Part shown: in pieces, positions 37,717 through 48,397 of the stretch | How the letters are laid out: every line of letters starts with the position of its first letter | Position numbering within the stretch: the first letter of the stretch is position 1 | DNA from: a bacterium | Lineage (GTDB): Bacteria > Zixibacteria > MSB-5A5 > WJJR01 | Assembly (NCBI GenBank): GCA_021813505.1 | Contig: JAKAKI010000086.1 | Span: 1-51,478 of the forward strand | Length of the DNA stretch: 51,478 nt | Direction of reading: 5' to 3' | Notes under the pieces: generated by a model | Told to the model about the DNA's origin: nothing | What the model saw: the letters and a program-made list of their open reading frames with translations, nothing else | The model's database searches: none | Program-made: the position numbers and the translations under genes

Positions 37717-38823
37717 ATGCGTATCGGGATTCTCAAGCAAATTCAACTTCAAGAGCGCCGTATACCGCTCGTTCCGGCGGGAGCACATCTGCTCGCCAGC
37801 CGCGGGCACTCCGTGTTCGTCGAACACGAGGCCGGGCTGCCGGCCGGGTTCACGGATGACGACTATCTTGCCGCCGGCGCGGGGATTGTCTATTCCCGCT
37901 CCGAGGCGGTCGGGCGGGCCGAATTGGTGCTCGGTGTCGCTCCAGTTCAGCCGGAGGACATCTCGCATCTGCTCCCCAATCAGACGCTGATGACCTTCGG
38001 GCATCTGGTCACGCTGCGCCCCGAGACTTTCCGGGGGTTGTGTGACAAGTCAATTACCGCGGTGGCGTATGAGCTGATCGAGAACGATCAGCGCCGCCGT
38101 CCGATCGTGGAAGTCATGGGCGAAATCGCAGGACCGATGGCGGTCACCATGGCGGCCAGATTTCTCGAAAGCCATCAAGGCGGCCGCGGCGTGCTCCTCG
38201 GCGGACTCCCCGGGACGCCTCCGTCCCACGTGGTCGTTATTGGCGGCGGCAATGTCGGCATGGCCGCGGTCCGGGCGGCTCTCGGACTGGGGGCGCAGGT
38301 CACGCTGGTCGACAAGGATCCGGAACCGTTGCGCAATGCCGCAATCCAATTCGACCGGCGCGTGACGACCTATTTGAGCTATCGCTACAATCTCGAACGT
38401 GTTCTACCGACGGCGGACGTCGTGATCGGCGCCGTCTGGGTGTATGGCGGCCGGCCGCCAATCCTGATCACGCGGGAAATGGTTCGCAGCATGAAACCGG
38501 GCAGCGTGATCGTGGATTGTTCCATCGACCAGGGAGGCATCTGCGAGACCGGGCGGCCCACGTCGTTCGCCGATCCGGTCTTCGTCGTCGATAAGGTGAT
38601 CCACTGCTGTATTCCCAACATGCCGGCGTCGGTCGCACGCACCGCCTCATTTGCACTGGCGAACGCGCTCTTCCCCTATGTGCGTAACCTTGCCGAGGGG
38701 GGGCTCGAAAAAGTCCTCGAAGACCAGCCGAATTTCAGTGAGGGAATCTATGTGCGCGATGGGCGCATGGCCCATCCCGCCATGGAGATGTTTGCGGCAG
38801 ACACGGCTCCCGTGAGCTACTAA
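37717..38823 (+). CDS. Alanine dehydrogenase homologue lacking the catalytic lysine
   Basis: A 368-aa member of the alanine dehydrogenase / PNT family, full length. Residue numbering matches the classical enzyme. Arg15 (QERRIPLVPAG) and His96 (TFGHLVTL) are kept, as are the Asp of CSIDQGGICET and the NAD-binding VVVIGGGNVGMAAVRAALGL. The KVKEP motif with catalytic Lys75 is replaced by LGVAPVQPE, with Ala at position 75. Normal deamination of alanine to pyruvate is therefore doubtful. The place directly after the 2-oxoacid oxidoreductase still suggests a role in amino-acid or 2-oxoacid use. GGAGAG precedes the ATG. Confidence 0.85.
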   Translation: MRIGILKQIQLQERRIPLVPAGAHLLASRGHSVFVEHEAGLPAGFTDDDYLAAGAGIVYSRSEAVGRAELVLGVAPVQPEDISHLLPNQTLMTFGHLVTLRPETFRGLCDKSITAVAYELIENDQRRRPIVEVMGEIAGPMAVTMAARFLESHQGGRGVLLGGLPGTPPSHVVVIGGGNVGMAAVRAALGLGAQVTLVDKDPEPLRNAAIQFDRRVTTYLSYRYNLERVLPTADVVIGAVWVYGGRPPILITREMVRSMKPGSVIVDCSIDQGGICETGRPTSFADPVFVVDKVIHCCIPNMPASVARTASFALANALFPYVRNLAEGGLEKVLEDQPNFSEGIYVRDGRMAHPAMEMFAADTAPVSY

Positions 38824-38871
38824 CGCAGGTCCGAACGATATTGCCGGCTCACAACCCGGCTGGAGTATAGA

Positions 38872-40221
38872 ATGTTCACACCCAATCCCACATCATCACC
38901 ATTCACAACGGCGTCACAGCGCACTCCAACCTGGTTTGAGGAATACCGGCGAAAACTGACGACTCCCGAGGAGGCGTTGAAGGCGGTACACTCGGGGCAC
39001 CGGGTGTACATTCACCCCGGATGCGCGGAACCGGAAACGCTGGTGCACGCGCTGGTGGCGCGCAAAGACGAGCTTGAAAACGTCGAAGTCGTCCATATCC
39101 TGACCATGGGCTCGGCGCCATATGTCGCGCCGGATATGGCGGGGCATTTCCGCCATCGTTCCCTGTTCACGGGCAAGAATGTGCGCGATGCGGTGAACGA
39201 CGGCCGGGCGGACTATACGCCGATATTCCTAAACGAAATCCCAGCGCTCTTCTCGGACGGGACACTGCCGCTCGACGTGGCATTGGTCCAGGTATCACCA
39301 CCGGATGAACACGGCTTCTGTTCGTTTGGCGTTGGCATCGACATGACGAAGCCCGCCGCCGAGAACGCCAAGATAGTCATCGCTGAAATCAACCGGCAGA
39401 CTCCGCGCACGCTGGGCGACAGCTTCATCCATCTCCACAAGCTCGACCATATCGTGGCGGTTGATCGTTCCATGCTGGAACTCCCCCGCCTTCACATGAC
39501 CGATCTGCACTCTCAGATCGGCGCCCACGTGGCGGAACTGGTCGAGAACGGGTCGACCCTGCAAATGGGAATCGGCGGGATTCCGGACGCCGTGCTGTTC
39601 CATCTCCAGGGCAAACAGGACCTGGGTATTCACACCGAGATGTTCTCCGACGGCGTGATTGATCTTGTGCGCCAGGGAATCATCAACAACGAGAAGAAGA
39701 CGCTCCATCCCGGCAAGATTGTGGCGTCCTTTGTCCTCGGCTCGCGCACGTTGTACGATTTCATCGACAACAATCCCATCTGCGAGTTCCACCCGGTCAG
39801 CTATGTGAACGACCCGTTCATCATCGCCAAGAACGACAAGATGGTCGCGATCAATTCGGCGCTGCAGGTGGATCTGACCGGCCAGGTGTGCGCTGATTCC
39901 ATCGGGTACTCGATCTACTCCGGCTTCGGAGGACAGGTCGACTTCATCCGGGGCGCCGCCCGGTCGCGCGGCGGCAAACCGATTATTGCGCTGCCGTCGA
40001 CCGCGAAGAATGACACCCTGAGCCGGATCAGTCTCCATCTGGACGAGGGCGCGGGCGTTGTCACGAGCCGCGGCGATGTGCACTATGTGGTGACCGAATT
40101 CGGTGTCGCCTACCTGCATGGACGATCAATACGGGAGCGCGCCAAAGCCCTGATCGAGATTGCCCATCCGAAATTTCGGGATGAACTGGCCGCCCAAGCC
40201 CGCAAAGTCAAGTTCCTTTAG
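38872..40221 (+). CDS. Acetyl-CoA hydrolase/transferase family CoA-transferase
   Basis: A 449-aa protein of the acetyl-CoA hydrolase / 4-hydroxybutyrate CoA-transferase family. It moves CoA between carboxylic acids in the cytoplasm. The family features are YIHPGCAEPETLVHAL (about 44-59), LVQVSPPDEHGFCSFGVGID, LQMGIGGIPDAVLFHL, the catalytic glutamate in GIHTEMFSDG, and the C-terminal GGQVDFIRGAARSRGGKPII. With the oxidoreductase upstream, it may pass the acyl-CoA product to acetate or another acid. Substrates cannot be read from sequence. It begins 48 bases after the alanine-dehydrogenase-like gene. Confidence 0.92.
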   Translation: MFTPNPTSSPFTTASQRTPTWFEEYRRKLTTPEEALKAVHSGHRVYIHPGCAEPETLVHALVARKDELENVEVVHILTMGSAPYVAPDMAGHFRHRSLFTGKNVRDAVNDGRADYTPIFLNEIPALFSDGTLPLDVALVQVSPPDEHGFCSFGVGIDMTKPAAENAKIVIAEINRQTPRTLGDSFIHLHKLDHIVAVDRSMLELPRLHMTDLHSQIGAHVAELVENGSTLQMGIGGIPDAVLFHLQGKQDLGIHTEMFSDGVIDLVRQGIINNEKKTLHPGKIVASFVLGSRTLYDFIDNNPICEFHPVSYVNDPFIIAKNDKMVAINSALQVDLTGQVCADSIGYSIYSGFGGQVDFIRGAARSRGGKPIIALPSTAKNDTLSRISLHLDEGAGVVTSRGDVHYVVTEFGVAYLHGRSIRERAKALIEIAHPKFRDELAAQARKVKFL

Positions 40222-40450
40222 CGCGCTCGATTTGCGCAACTGTGCAGATTCTGAACGCTCTATAGGATTTTCACACCTAAGTCTCTCGATCTTGCGCGAG
40301 GATGCGGTGCCGCCACGAGCACTGTTCGTGACTGGTGACACGATCGGGATTTGGTCGTGAATGTCGGTCACGTACAGGCCGATACTTGGGAAAAGGCGAG
40401 TACTATGATCGCCCAGGCACGATGACTGCGATCCAAAGGCGGGACACTGC

Positions 40451-42043
40451 ATGAAATTGACGGATACTGCTCGCATGGTGCTGGTTCGGGCCGAGGTCTT
40501 CATGGACCTGCCCACCGATTATCTCGCTTCGATCCGCCAGTATCTCGAGGAACAACATCTGGCCGCCGGCCTGACCGTCTTTCGCGAAGGGGAGACGGGC
40601 GATAAACTCTATGTCGTGCGGCGCGGCAATGTCCGTCTGCAACGGGTTCGTGACGGGGTCCTGTACGAAGTGGGACGGCGCGGTCCCGGCGACATGCTCG
40701 GCGAAACAGCGTTGATCGATTCTTCGCCCCGCAATGTGACAGTGGTGTGCGTTGGTGAATGCGACTTCTTCACGCTGTCGCGCGATGCGTTCTACGATAT
40801 TCTTGCCAAGCACCCGGCCGTGGCCACCAAGATCCTGCGAGTGCTGACCGCACGAATCAGAGACATTGACGCTGCCCGGCTACAGGAACTGGAAGAGAAG
40901 AATGCCACCCTCGAACAAACTCGGGACCGTCTCAAGGAACTGCTCGCGCACTTGGAATCCACGAATGATCAGTTGGAAGCGGCCTTGTCGACACGCGACT
41001 GCTTCCTGACCGTCTCGCCCTATCCCGTCGTACTGACCGATGCGAGTCACAATGTCCGCCTCAGCAATCCGGCGGCCACGCGCCTGTTCGGCGATTCCCA
41101 CAGCCGCAATATCTGGGAGTGGTTTCGTCCGGCCGCGCCGGAAGCCGTCTCCGCAATCGAAACGGCATTGCGTGCAGGAGATTCATGGGCGGGGGAACTG
41201 GAACTCTGCGGACTCGATAATCGCTCCCTTCTCTGCAATGTAACGGTCACACCCATTGCCGGTGGCGCCGATGGGACACCCGCTGGGTTGTGGTTGCTGG
41301 AAGATCGGACAGAGACGCGCTCCCGGGAGGAGCAATCTCGTCAACTCGACCGGCTCGCCGCCAAAGGCGAGATGGCCGGGGAAATCGCCCATGAACTGAA
41401 CAACCACCTGGCCATTCTGTCGGGCAACGCAGAATTGCTCGAGATGCACTTGGGAAATGGATATCCGGAGAAGGCGGGCCGCTGCCTGAACAGTATTCGT
41501 CAGTCACTGGATCGCGTACGGGTCTTTACGGACGACATGCTCAGCGCCCATCACCGTGGGGGAGCGGCCACGCCACTAGATATTAATGCCCTCCTGACGA
41601 ATCTGGTGGCATTCCTCCGGCCGCAGCGAACGTTCAAGAAGGTGATCTTCAAGACCGAGTTTTCATCCGACCTCCCCCCGGTCACTTGCGATCCCGCTGA
41701 TATCCAGCAGGCAGTCTTCAATCTCCTGCTGAATTCGGCGGAGGCATTGACCGAGACCGCCGGGGCACATAGCACGATTTGGATCGGCACGGAGTACGCC
41801 CGCGGCGACGGACTTGTGCGTATCCGCATTGCCGACGACGGCCCCGGTTTGGCACCAACAGTGCGACCGTGCCTCTTCAATCAGACAGTCTCCAGCAAAC
41901 CGGGCAAGCACGGCTTCGGACTTCTCACCGTTCATCGAATCGTCACGAGTCACGGCGGCCGAGTTTCCGCCGGACCAGGTCCCAGTGGCGGCGCAGAATT
42001 CACGATCGAACTGCCGCCAGCCGCGCCCAGCCGTGCGCGGTAG
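40451..42043 (+). CDS. Sensor histidine kinase with cNMP-binding and PAS-like domains
   Basis: A 530-aa, apparently soluble histidine kinase. Residues 15-130 are a cyclic-nucleotide-binding-type domain (VFREGETGDKLYVVRRGNVR, RGPGDMLGETALIDSSPRNV). A coiled coil follows (about 138-180), then a PAS-like domain (about 185-300), a HisKA domain with the phospho-acceptor in EIAHELNNHLAILSGNAELL (about 313-332), and a HATPase_c domain (QAVFNLLLNSAEAL, ADDGPGL, KHGFGLLTVHRI). No response regulator gene is adjacent. No membrane segments are seen. The preceding 229-base gap shows no other gene. Confidence 0.92.
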   Translation: MKLTDTARMVLVRAEVFMDLPTDYLASIRQYLEEQHLAAGLTVFREGETGDKLYVVRRGNVRLQRVRDGVLYEVGRRGPGDMLGETALIDSSPRNVTVVCVGECDFFTLSRDAFYDILAKHPAVATKILRVLTARIRDIDAARLQELEEKNATLEQTRDRLKELLAHLESTNDQLEAALSTRDCFLTVSPYPVVLTDASHNVRLSNPAATRLFGDSHSRNIWEWFRPAAPEAVSAIETALRAGDSWAGELELCGLDNRSLLCNVTVTPIAGGADGTPAGLWLLEDRTETRSREEQSRQLDRLAAKGEMAGEIAHELNNHLAILSGNAELLEMHLGNGYPEKAGRCLNSIRQSLDRVRVFTDDMLSAHHRGGAATPLDINALLTNLVAFLRPQRTFKKVIFKTEFSSDLPPVTCDPADIQQAVFNLLLNSAEALTETAGAHSTIWIGTEYARGDGLVRIRIADDGPGLAPTVRPCLFNQTVSSKPGKHGFGLLTVHRIVTSHGGRVSAGPGPSGGAEFTIELPPAAPSRAR

Positions 42044-42091
42044 TTTCCCTCGTGACACCGGGCAATATCGGCCTCCCTGCAAAGAAATCGC

Positions 42092-42114
42092 CCCGCCTTC
42101 ATTCTGAAGACGGG
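42092..42114 (-). terminator. Likely terminator between convergent genes
   Basis: CCCG-C-CTTCA / TGAAG-A-CGGG forms a stem of nine pairs with one mismatch and a 3-base loop. Read on the minus strand it is followed by GCGATTTCTTTGC, moderately T-rich. On the plus strand the tail is weaker. However, the minus-strand gene ends at 42140, so the hairpin lies just after that stop and also after the plus-strand kinase (stop 42043), fitting a bidirectional terminator. Confidence 0.55.
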
Positions 42115-42139
42115 ACGTCATTCTTATTGGGATCGCGGA

Positions 42140-43492
42140 TTATCGGGGTCCCGGGGCGTGCTTGAATTGCTTGTCGTGGAACTTAATGATCTCCCGGAGA
42201 CGCTCCTGAAGGAACTGGGAATGTCCCGCCGGCACGCCACCGAATCCCTGATACTCCTTATAGACGTGCGGTGTGCCTGCCATCGCGGTATTGAAGTCAC
42301 GGTTCTGGGAGATGTATCCCCACTCACGCTCATCATCGTCTACGCCACAGTCGAAATACACCGCCGTGCTGTCGAAGATATGGGGATTGGCAACATAACA
42401 GCTCTTGATATCCTGGGAGAGCCAGAGCGGCCAAACGGCGGCGATCTTTTCGCGCCGTGAATCGAACGGCAGATCAACTCCCAGCGGCTTCGGGTTGATA
42501 AACAGCACCGTGTCGACGCAAGTCCGCTTCTTTTCGAGCGTTGCGAACTTAATCGTCGTTGAATAGGCGTCGTTTTGGGTGAACGATGAGCAGGGTGCGC
42601 AAGGTTCGTATTGCCAGGGGCCATCGCAGATCCCCAGCGGCCGTTTGCACACCCAGCATGTATCGCGTGGTGCAGGAAGGACCAATTGCTCGAGAGCGTG
42701 CGGAGAGAACGCAATGGCCATCGCAATCAGCCGCCGAGTGTACTTGCGATCCCACGATGGGAAGATTTGCAGGTACGCCGAGTCGTTACCGGCCGTCACG
42801 TTATTCTCAGCGAAGACCGAATCGATCCAGTTGAACACACCCGAATTACCGTCGGCTCCGCCGAGTGAGAGCGGCCCGGACATCGAAGACACTGCACCAA
42901 ACAAGTCCGGCCGATCCATGGCGAATCGCATGGCGCCGAATCCTCCCATGCCATGCCCCGCGATCGCACGCGCCGAACGTCCGCCCTGCGTGTACACACG
43001 GAAGGTCCGCTCGACGTGCGCAATGACGCTGCCGACCAGATCCGCATATTGTCCGGATGCTGCCGAATTGCGATAGTAGGAGCCGTGGAAGAAATTGCCG
43101 GCATCCACCGTCACGACCATCATTCGGCCAATCTCGCCATTGCGGTAAAGATCTTCGAGAATACCCTGTAAGTTGTATTGCTCGAAATACTTGGCGTCTC
43201 CATCGAAATCATGAAGCAGGTAGAGAACCGGGAAGGGCTGCTGTGGCACCTTCAGGGAGGCATCCGAAGCAAAGGCCACCGAGAGAACCCGGCCAGTCGG
43301 GTCATTCCACGGATTATTGGCCAGAACCGGGAACCCAAGAATCTGGGATCCGGCCACTCCGGGGATCGGCCGGGCAGGATCAACTGGATTGTCACCCTGT
43401 GTGCAGCCATACACAACTGCAAGGATTGCAAGCGCCGCGCCGAGAGCAGATTTGGTATGTCGTTTCGAGATTCTCATAATTGCCTCATTCAT
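42140..43492 (-). CDS. Esterase-fold lipoprotein with a replaced nucleophile
   Basis: A 450-aa lipoprotein (signal ending LAILAVVYG then Cys30) with an alpha/beta-hydrolase domain of the putative esterase (esterase D-like, PF00756) family: FPVLYLLHDFDGDAKYFEQ, then ARAIAGHGMGGFGAMRFAMD at about 175-194. The nucleophile elbow is normally GHSMGG; here it is GHGMGG, with Gly181 (codon GGC) for Ser. The acid and His regions (FDCGVDDDEREWG, VPAGHSQFLQERL) remain. A Cys-rich insert (about 285-310, CWVCKRPLGICDGPWQYEPC) is unusual. Its ATG shares one base with the stop of the barrel gene (TAATG), so translation is probably coupled. Hydrolase activity is doubtful. Confidence 0.85.
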   Translation of the reverse strand: MNEAIMRISKRHTKSALGAALAILAVVYGCTQGDNPVDPARPIPGVAGSQILGFPVLANNPWNDPTGRVLSVAFASDASLKVPQQPFPVLYLLHDFDGDAKYFEQYNLQGILEDLYRNGEIGRMMVVTVDAGNFFHGSYYRNSAASGQYADLVGSVIAHVERTFRVYTQGGRSARAIAGHGMGGFGAMRFAMDRPDLFGAVSSMSGPLSLGGADGNSGVFNWIDSVFAENNVTAGNDSAYLQIFPSWDRKYTRRLIAMAIAFSPHALEQLVLPAPRDTCWVCKRPLGICDGPWQYEPCAPCSSFTQNDAYSTTIKFATLEKKRTCVDTVLFINPKPLGVDLPFDSRREKIAAVWPLWLSQDIKSCYVANPHIFDSTAVYFDCGVDDDEREWGYISQNRDFNTAMAGTPHVYKEYQGFGGVPAGHSQFLQERLREIIKFHDKQFKHAPGPR

Positions 43493-44952
43493 TAGAACCG
43501 GTATGACATCGACAGAAGTGTCTCAACTCTTAGTGCACTGTATTCGCCGGGATAAACCGTCTGTCCCACGCCATAGGCGGAGGTTGGAACATTCCGCTTC
43601 GAGTAGAAACCGAGATCCTCTGCCACACCCACTTCGAAATGTCCATTGAGCATGTACGATCCGCCAAACGTCAGGCCAATCCGGTTGCCAACGTCCGGGA
43701 AACCAGGTCCGAATGTGGAATCCGGCGCCGCGGTCCCATCGTAGTAAAGCCCCCCGCGCACCACCAGATCCTCACGCGCCATGTACTCCGCACCAGCCGA
43801 AAGGCGAATCTGATCCTTCCAATTAAAGGGGACTTCAACTTTGTCGAGGTGCGATACCCCGGTATTCAAACCGCCGTTCTCGAAAGTGATGACCCACTTG
43901 TCCATCACCGACCAGAATGTCACCGCGGCATCGAAGGCCAATGTCAGCTTGGAAGAGGCCGTCCAGCCCAAACCCGCTCCCAACTGTGCCGGGAGTCGCA
44001 TATCCATCTTGAAAGGCCGGAAGTCATCGGACTTCCGGGAATTCCCGATGCTGTAATTGCCAGAAAAGAACACATCCGGCTTAAGAGTGTCACCTTCCAC
44101 CACAACCGTTAACTGCTTCGTGGCCAAGGCAGTATTTTTTGGCCAAGCCATGCTCAATGTCGCGTTCCCCTTGACCTTGATCGTGACCGGCGTCTGCGCA
44201 CTGATACCGAGCGAGAGTTTGTCGTTGAGCTTCCAGAGAACACCGCCATTGGCACCAACCGAGAATCCCTTGCCGTCTATCCGGAAATCCCCGAGGAAAT
44301 TGTTGTATGGAAGGTCGTCAAATGGTGCACCGAATGGATTCGCGACGAACAAAATCTTCCGGAAGACCAAGTCGCCGTTCGTGAGAGACAAACCGGCACC
44401 AACCGACAGATTGTCGTTGATCTTCTTCGCGGCGACCGGGTGGAAATCGATCACATCGAGATCGGTCCGGAAATTTCCCTCCGCGAACTGATAATCGTTG
44501 TAATAAGTGTCGGGCGCCTTGAACAGGTCCCAGCCATAATTGGCGTCCTGTGTCCAGTAGATTGCGCCACCGAACACCCAGCCTTTGGATTCCGAGGGGA
44601 CACCGACACCACCAAACGAGGGAATCGGGAAGAGTTCGTCGAGCGGATACCGCTTCTGCCGGTCCTTGAACCCGATGTCGTAGTCATTGGGGGACAGGTT
44701 CGGGGTATACGCCATACCAGGGGTATAAGTCCCCAGCGAGACGTTTAATTCGCTTGCCTTCATGAAGGCAAGCCCGGCAGGATTGTAACTGGCGGCGCTC
44801 CAGTCGTCGGCAACACCTCGAAAGGCACCGCCCATGGCCCGCGCCCTGACCCCGACCCCGGCGTAGGAAAGACCGCCGGCGAGGGAACTGGAAGCCGCGA
44901 ACATGGCCAATCCCATGATCATCACGAACGCTCTGCCCCACATGGACTTCAT
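43492..44952 (-). CDS. OmpP1/FadL-like outer-membrane transport protein
   Basis: A 486-aa outer-membrane beta-barrel of the FadL/OmpP1/TodX type, known for uptake of hydrophobic compounds such as fatty acids or aromatics. Signal peptide MKSMWGRAFVMIMGLAMFAA leads to SSSLAGG. The family hallmark near the mature N-terminus is present (ARAMGGAFRGVADDWSAASY then NPAGLAF). Alternating barrel strands run to a C-terminal phenylalanine (LLSMSYRF), the usual BamA signal. The ATG at 44952 is chosen for the signal peptide; an ATG at 44976 adds eight residues. The stop overlaps the lipoprotein start (TAATG). Confidence 0.88.
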   Translation of the reverse strand: MKSMWGRAFVMIMGLAMFAASSSLAGGLSYAGVGVRARAMGGAFRGVADDWSAASYNPAGLAFMKASELNVSLGTYTPGMAYTPNLSPNDYDIGFKDRQKRYPLDELFPIPSFGGVGVPSESKGWVFGGAIYWTQDANYGWDLFKAPDTYYNDYQFAEGNFRTDLDVIDFHPVAAKKINDNLSVGAGLSLTNGDLVFRKILFVANPFGAPFDDLPYNNFLGDFRIDGKGFSVGANGGVLWKLNDKLSLGISAQTPVTIKVKGNATLSMAWPKNTALATKQLTVVVEGDTLKPDVFFSGNYSIGNSRKSDDFRPFKMDMRLPAQLGAGLGWTASSKLTLAFDAAVTFWSVMDKWVITFENGGLNTGVSHLDKVEVPFNWKDQIRLSAGAEYMAREDLVVRGGLYYDGTAAPDSTFGPGFPDVGNRIGLTFGGSYMLNGHFEVGVAEDLGFYSKRNVPTSAYGVGQTVYPGEYSALRVETLLSMSYRF

Positions 44953-45055
44953 CTGTCTCGTCAGTTCCAAAGGCATTCCCCCTGTCTTCTCGGCTCCATG
45001 CATGTGTTCATTCAAAACGAGGGTCAATCCAGTCTCCCGAAAAAAACGAGCCGCA

Positions 45056-45083
45056 ATTAAACAACTCCGAAGCCACGGGTCAA
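45056..45083 (-). promoter_or_regulatory. Putative sigma70-type promoter of the FadL-like gene
   Basis: On the minus strand TTGACC (45083-45078) and TTTAAT (45061-45056) are spaced by 16 bases, matching five of six positions in each consensus hexamer. It would give a leader of about 100 bases before the ATG at 44952. The rest of the gap 44977-45417 shows no gene; it should also hold the uvrA promoter on the other strand. Promoter rules in this lineage are unknown. Confidence 0.35.
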
Positions 45084-45417
45084 ACGCTTTTTGCCGGGCA
45101 AGAATTGCGACTGACGCAATCGCTCTGACGTCTTCCCGCCCGTTCTCGGCACTTGGTTGATCTGTCCGCGATCCCAAGGATGTCCGATTTCAATCTCCCT
45201 GATCCTGTCCGTCCCATACGCGAAATCAACCCGATGCATCGTTTCCCCCCACCACTGAGTCCATGTGGCCGCGATACTTTACCCACGACACGACACGTTA
45301 TTCCCTCCACCAAATCTTCGTAGTGACAATTTCGTCCAAATGATTGCGGAACCGGTGGCAGTTGGCTAGATTACCCAGTTCGGGTTTTCCCAACCCCGGC
45401 ACCGAGGATGCGGAGAC

Positions 45418-48309
<2,892 letters not shown>

Positions 48310-48397
48310 CACAACAATCAAGACGTCCGGCGAATTCGATTGATGCATGCGTGAACGGCCATTATCGTAGCCGTCGGTTTATATAATGGAGGCTCAA

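Noticed and set aside
37165-38004. A 279-aa minus-strand frame
   Set aside because: It is antisense to the beta-gamma oxidoreductase and alanine-dehydrogenase-like genes, and its composition is that of a shadow frame.
45342-45370. A possible uvrA promoter (TTGCGG, 17-base spacer, TAGATT)
   Set aside because: Spacing fits, but the -35 box matches only three of six consensus bases, and no SOS operator overlaps it. Too weak to list.
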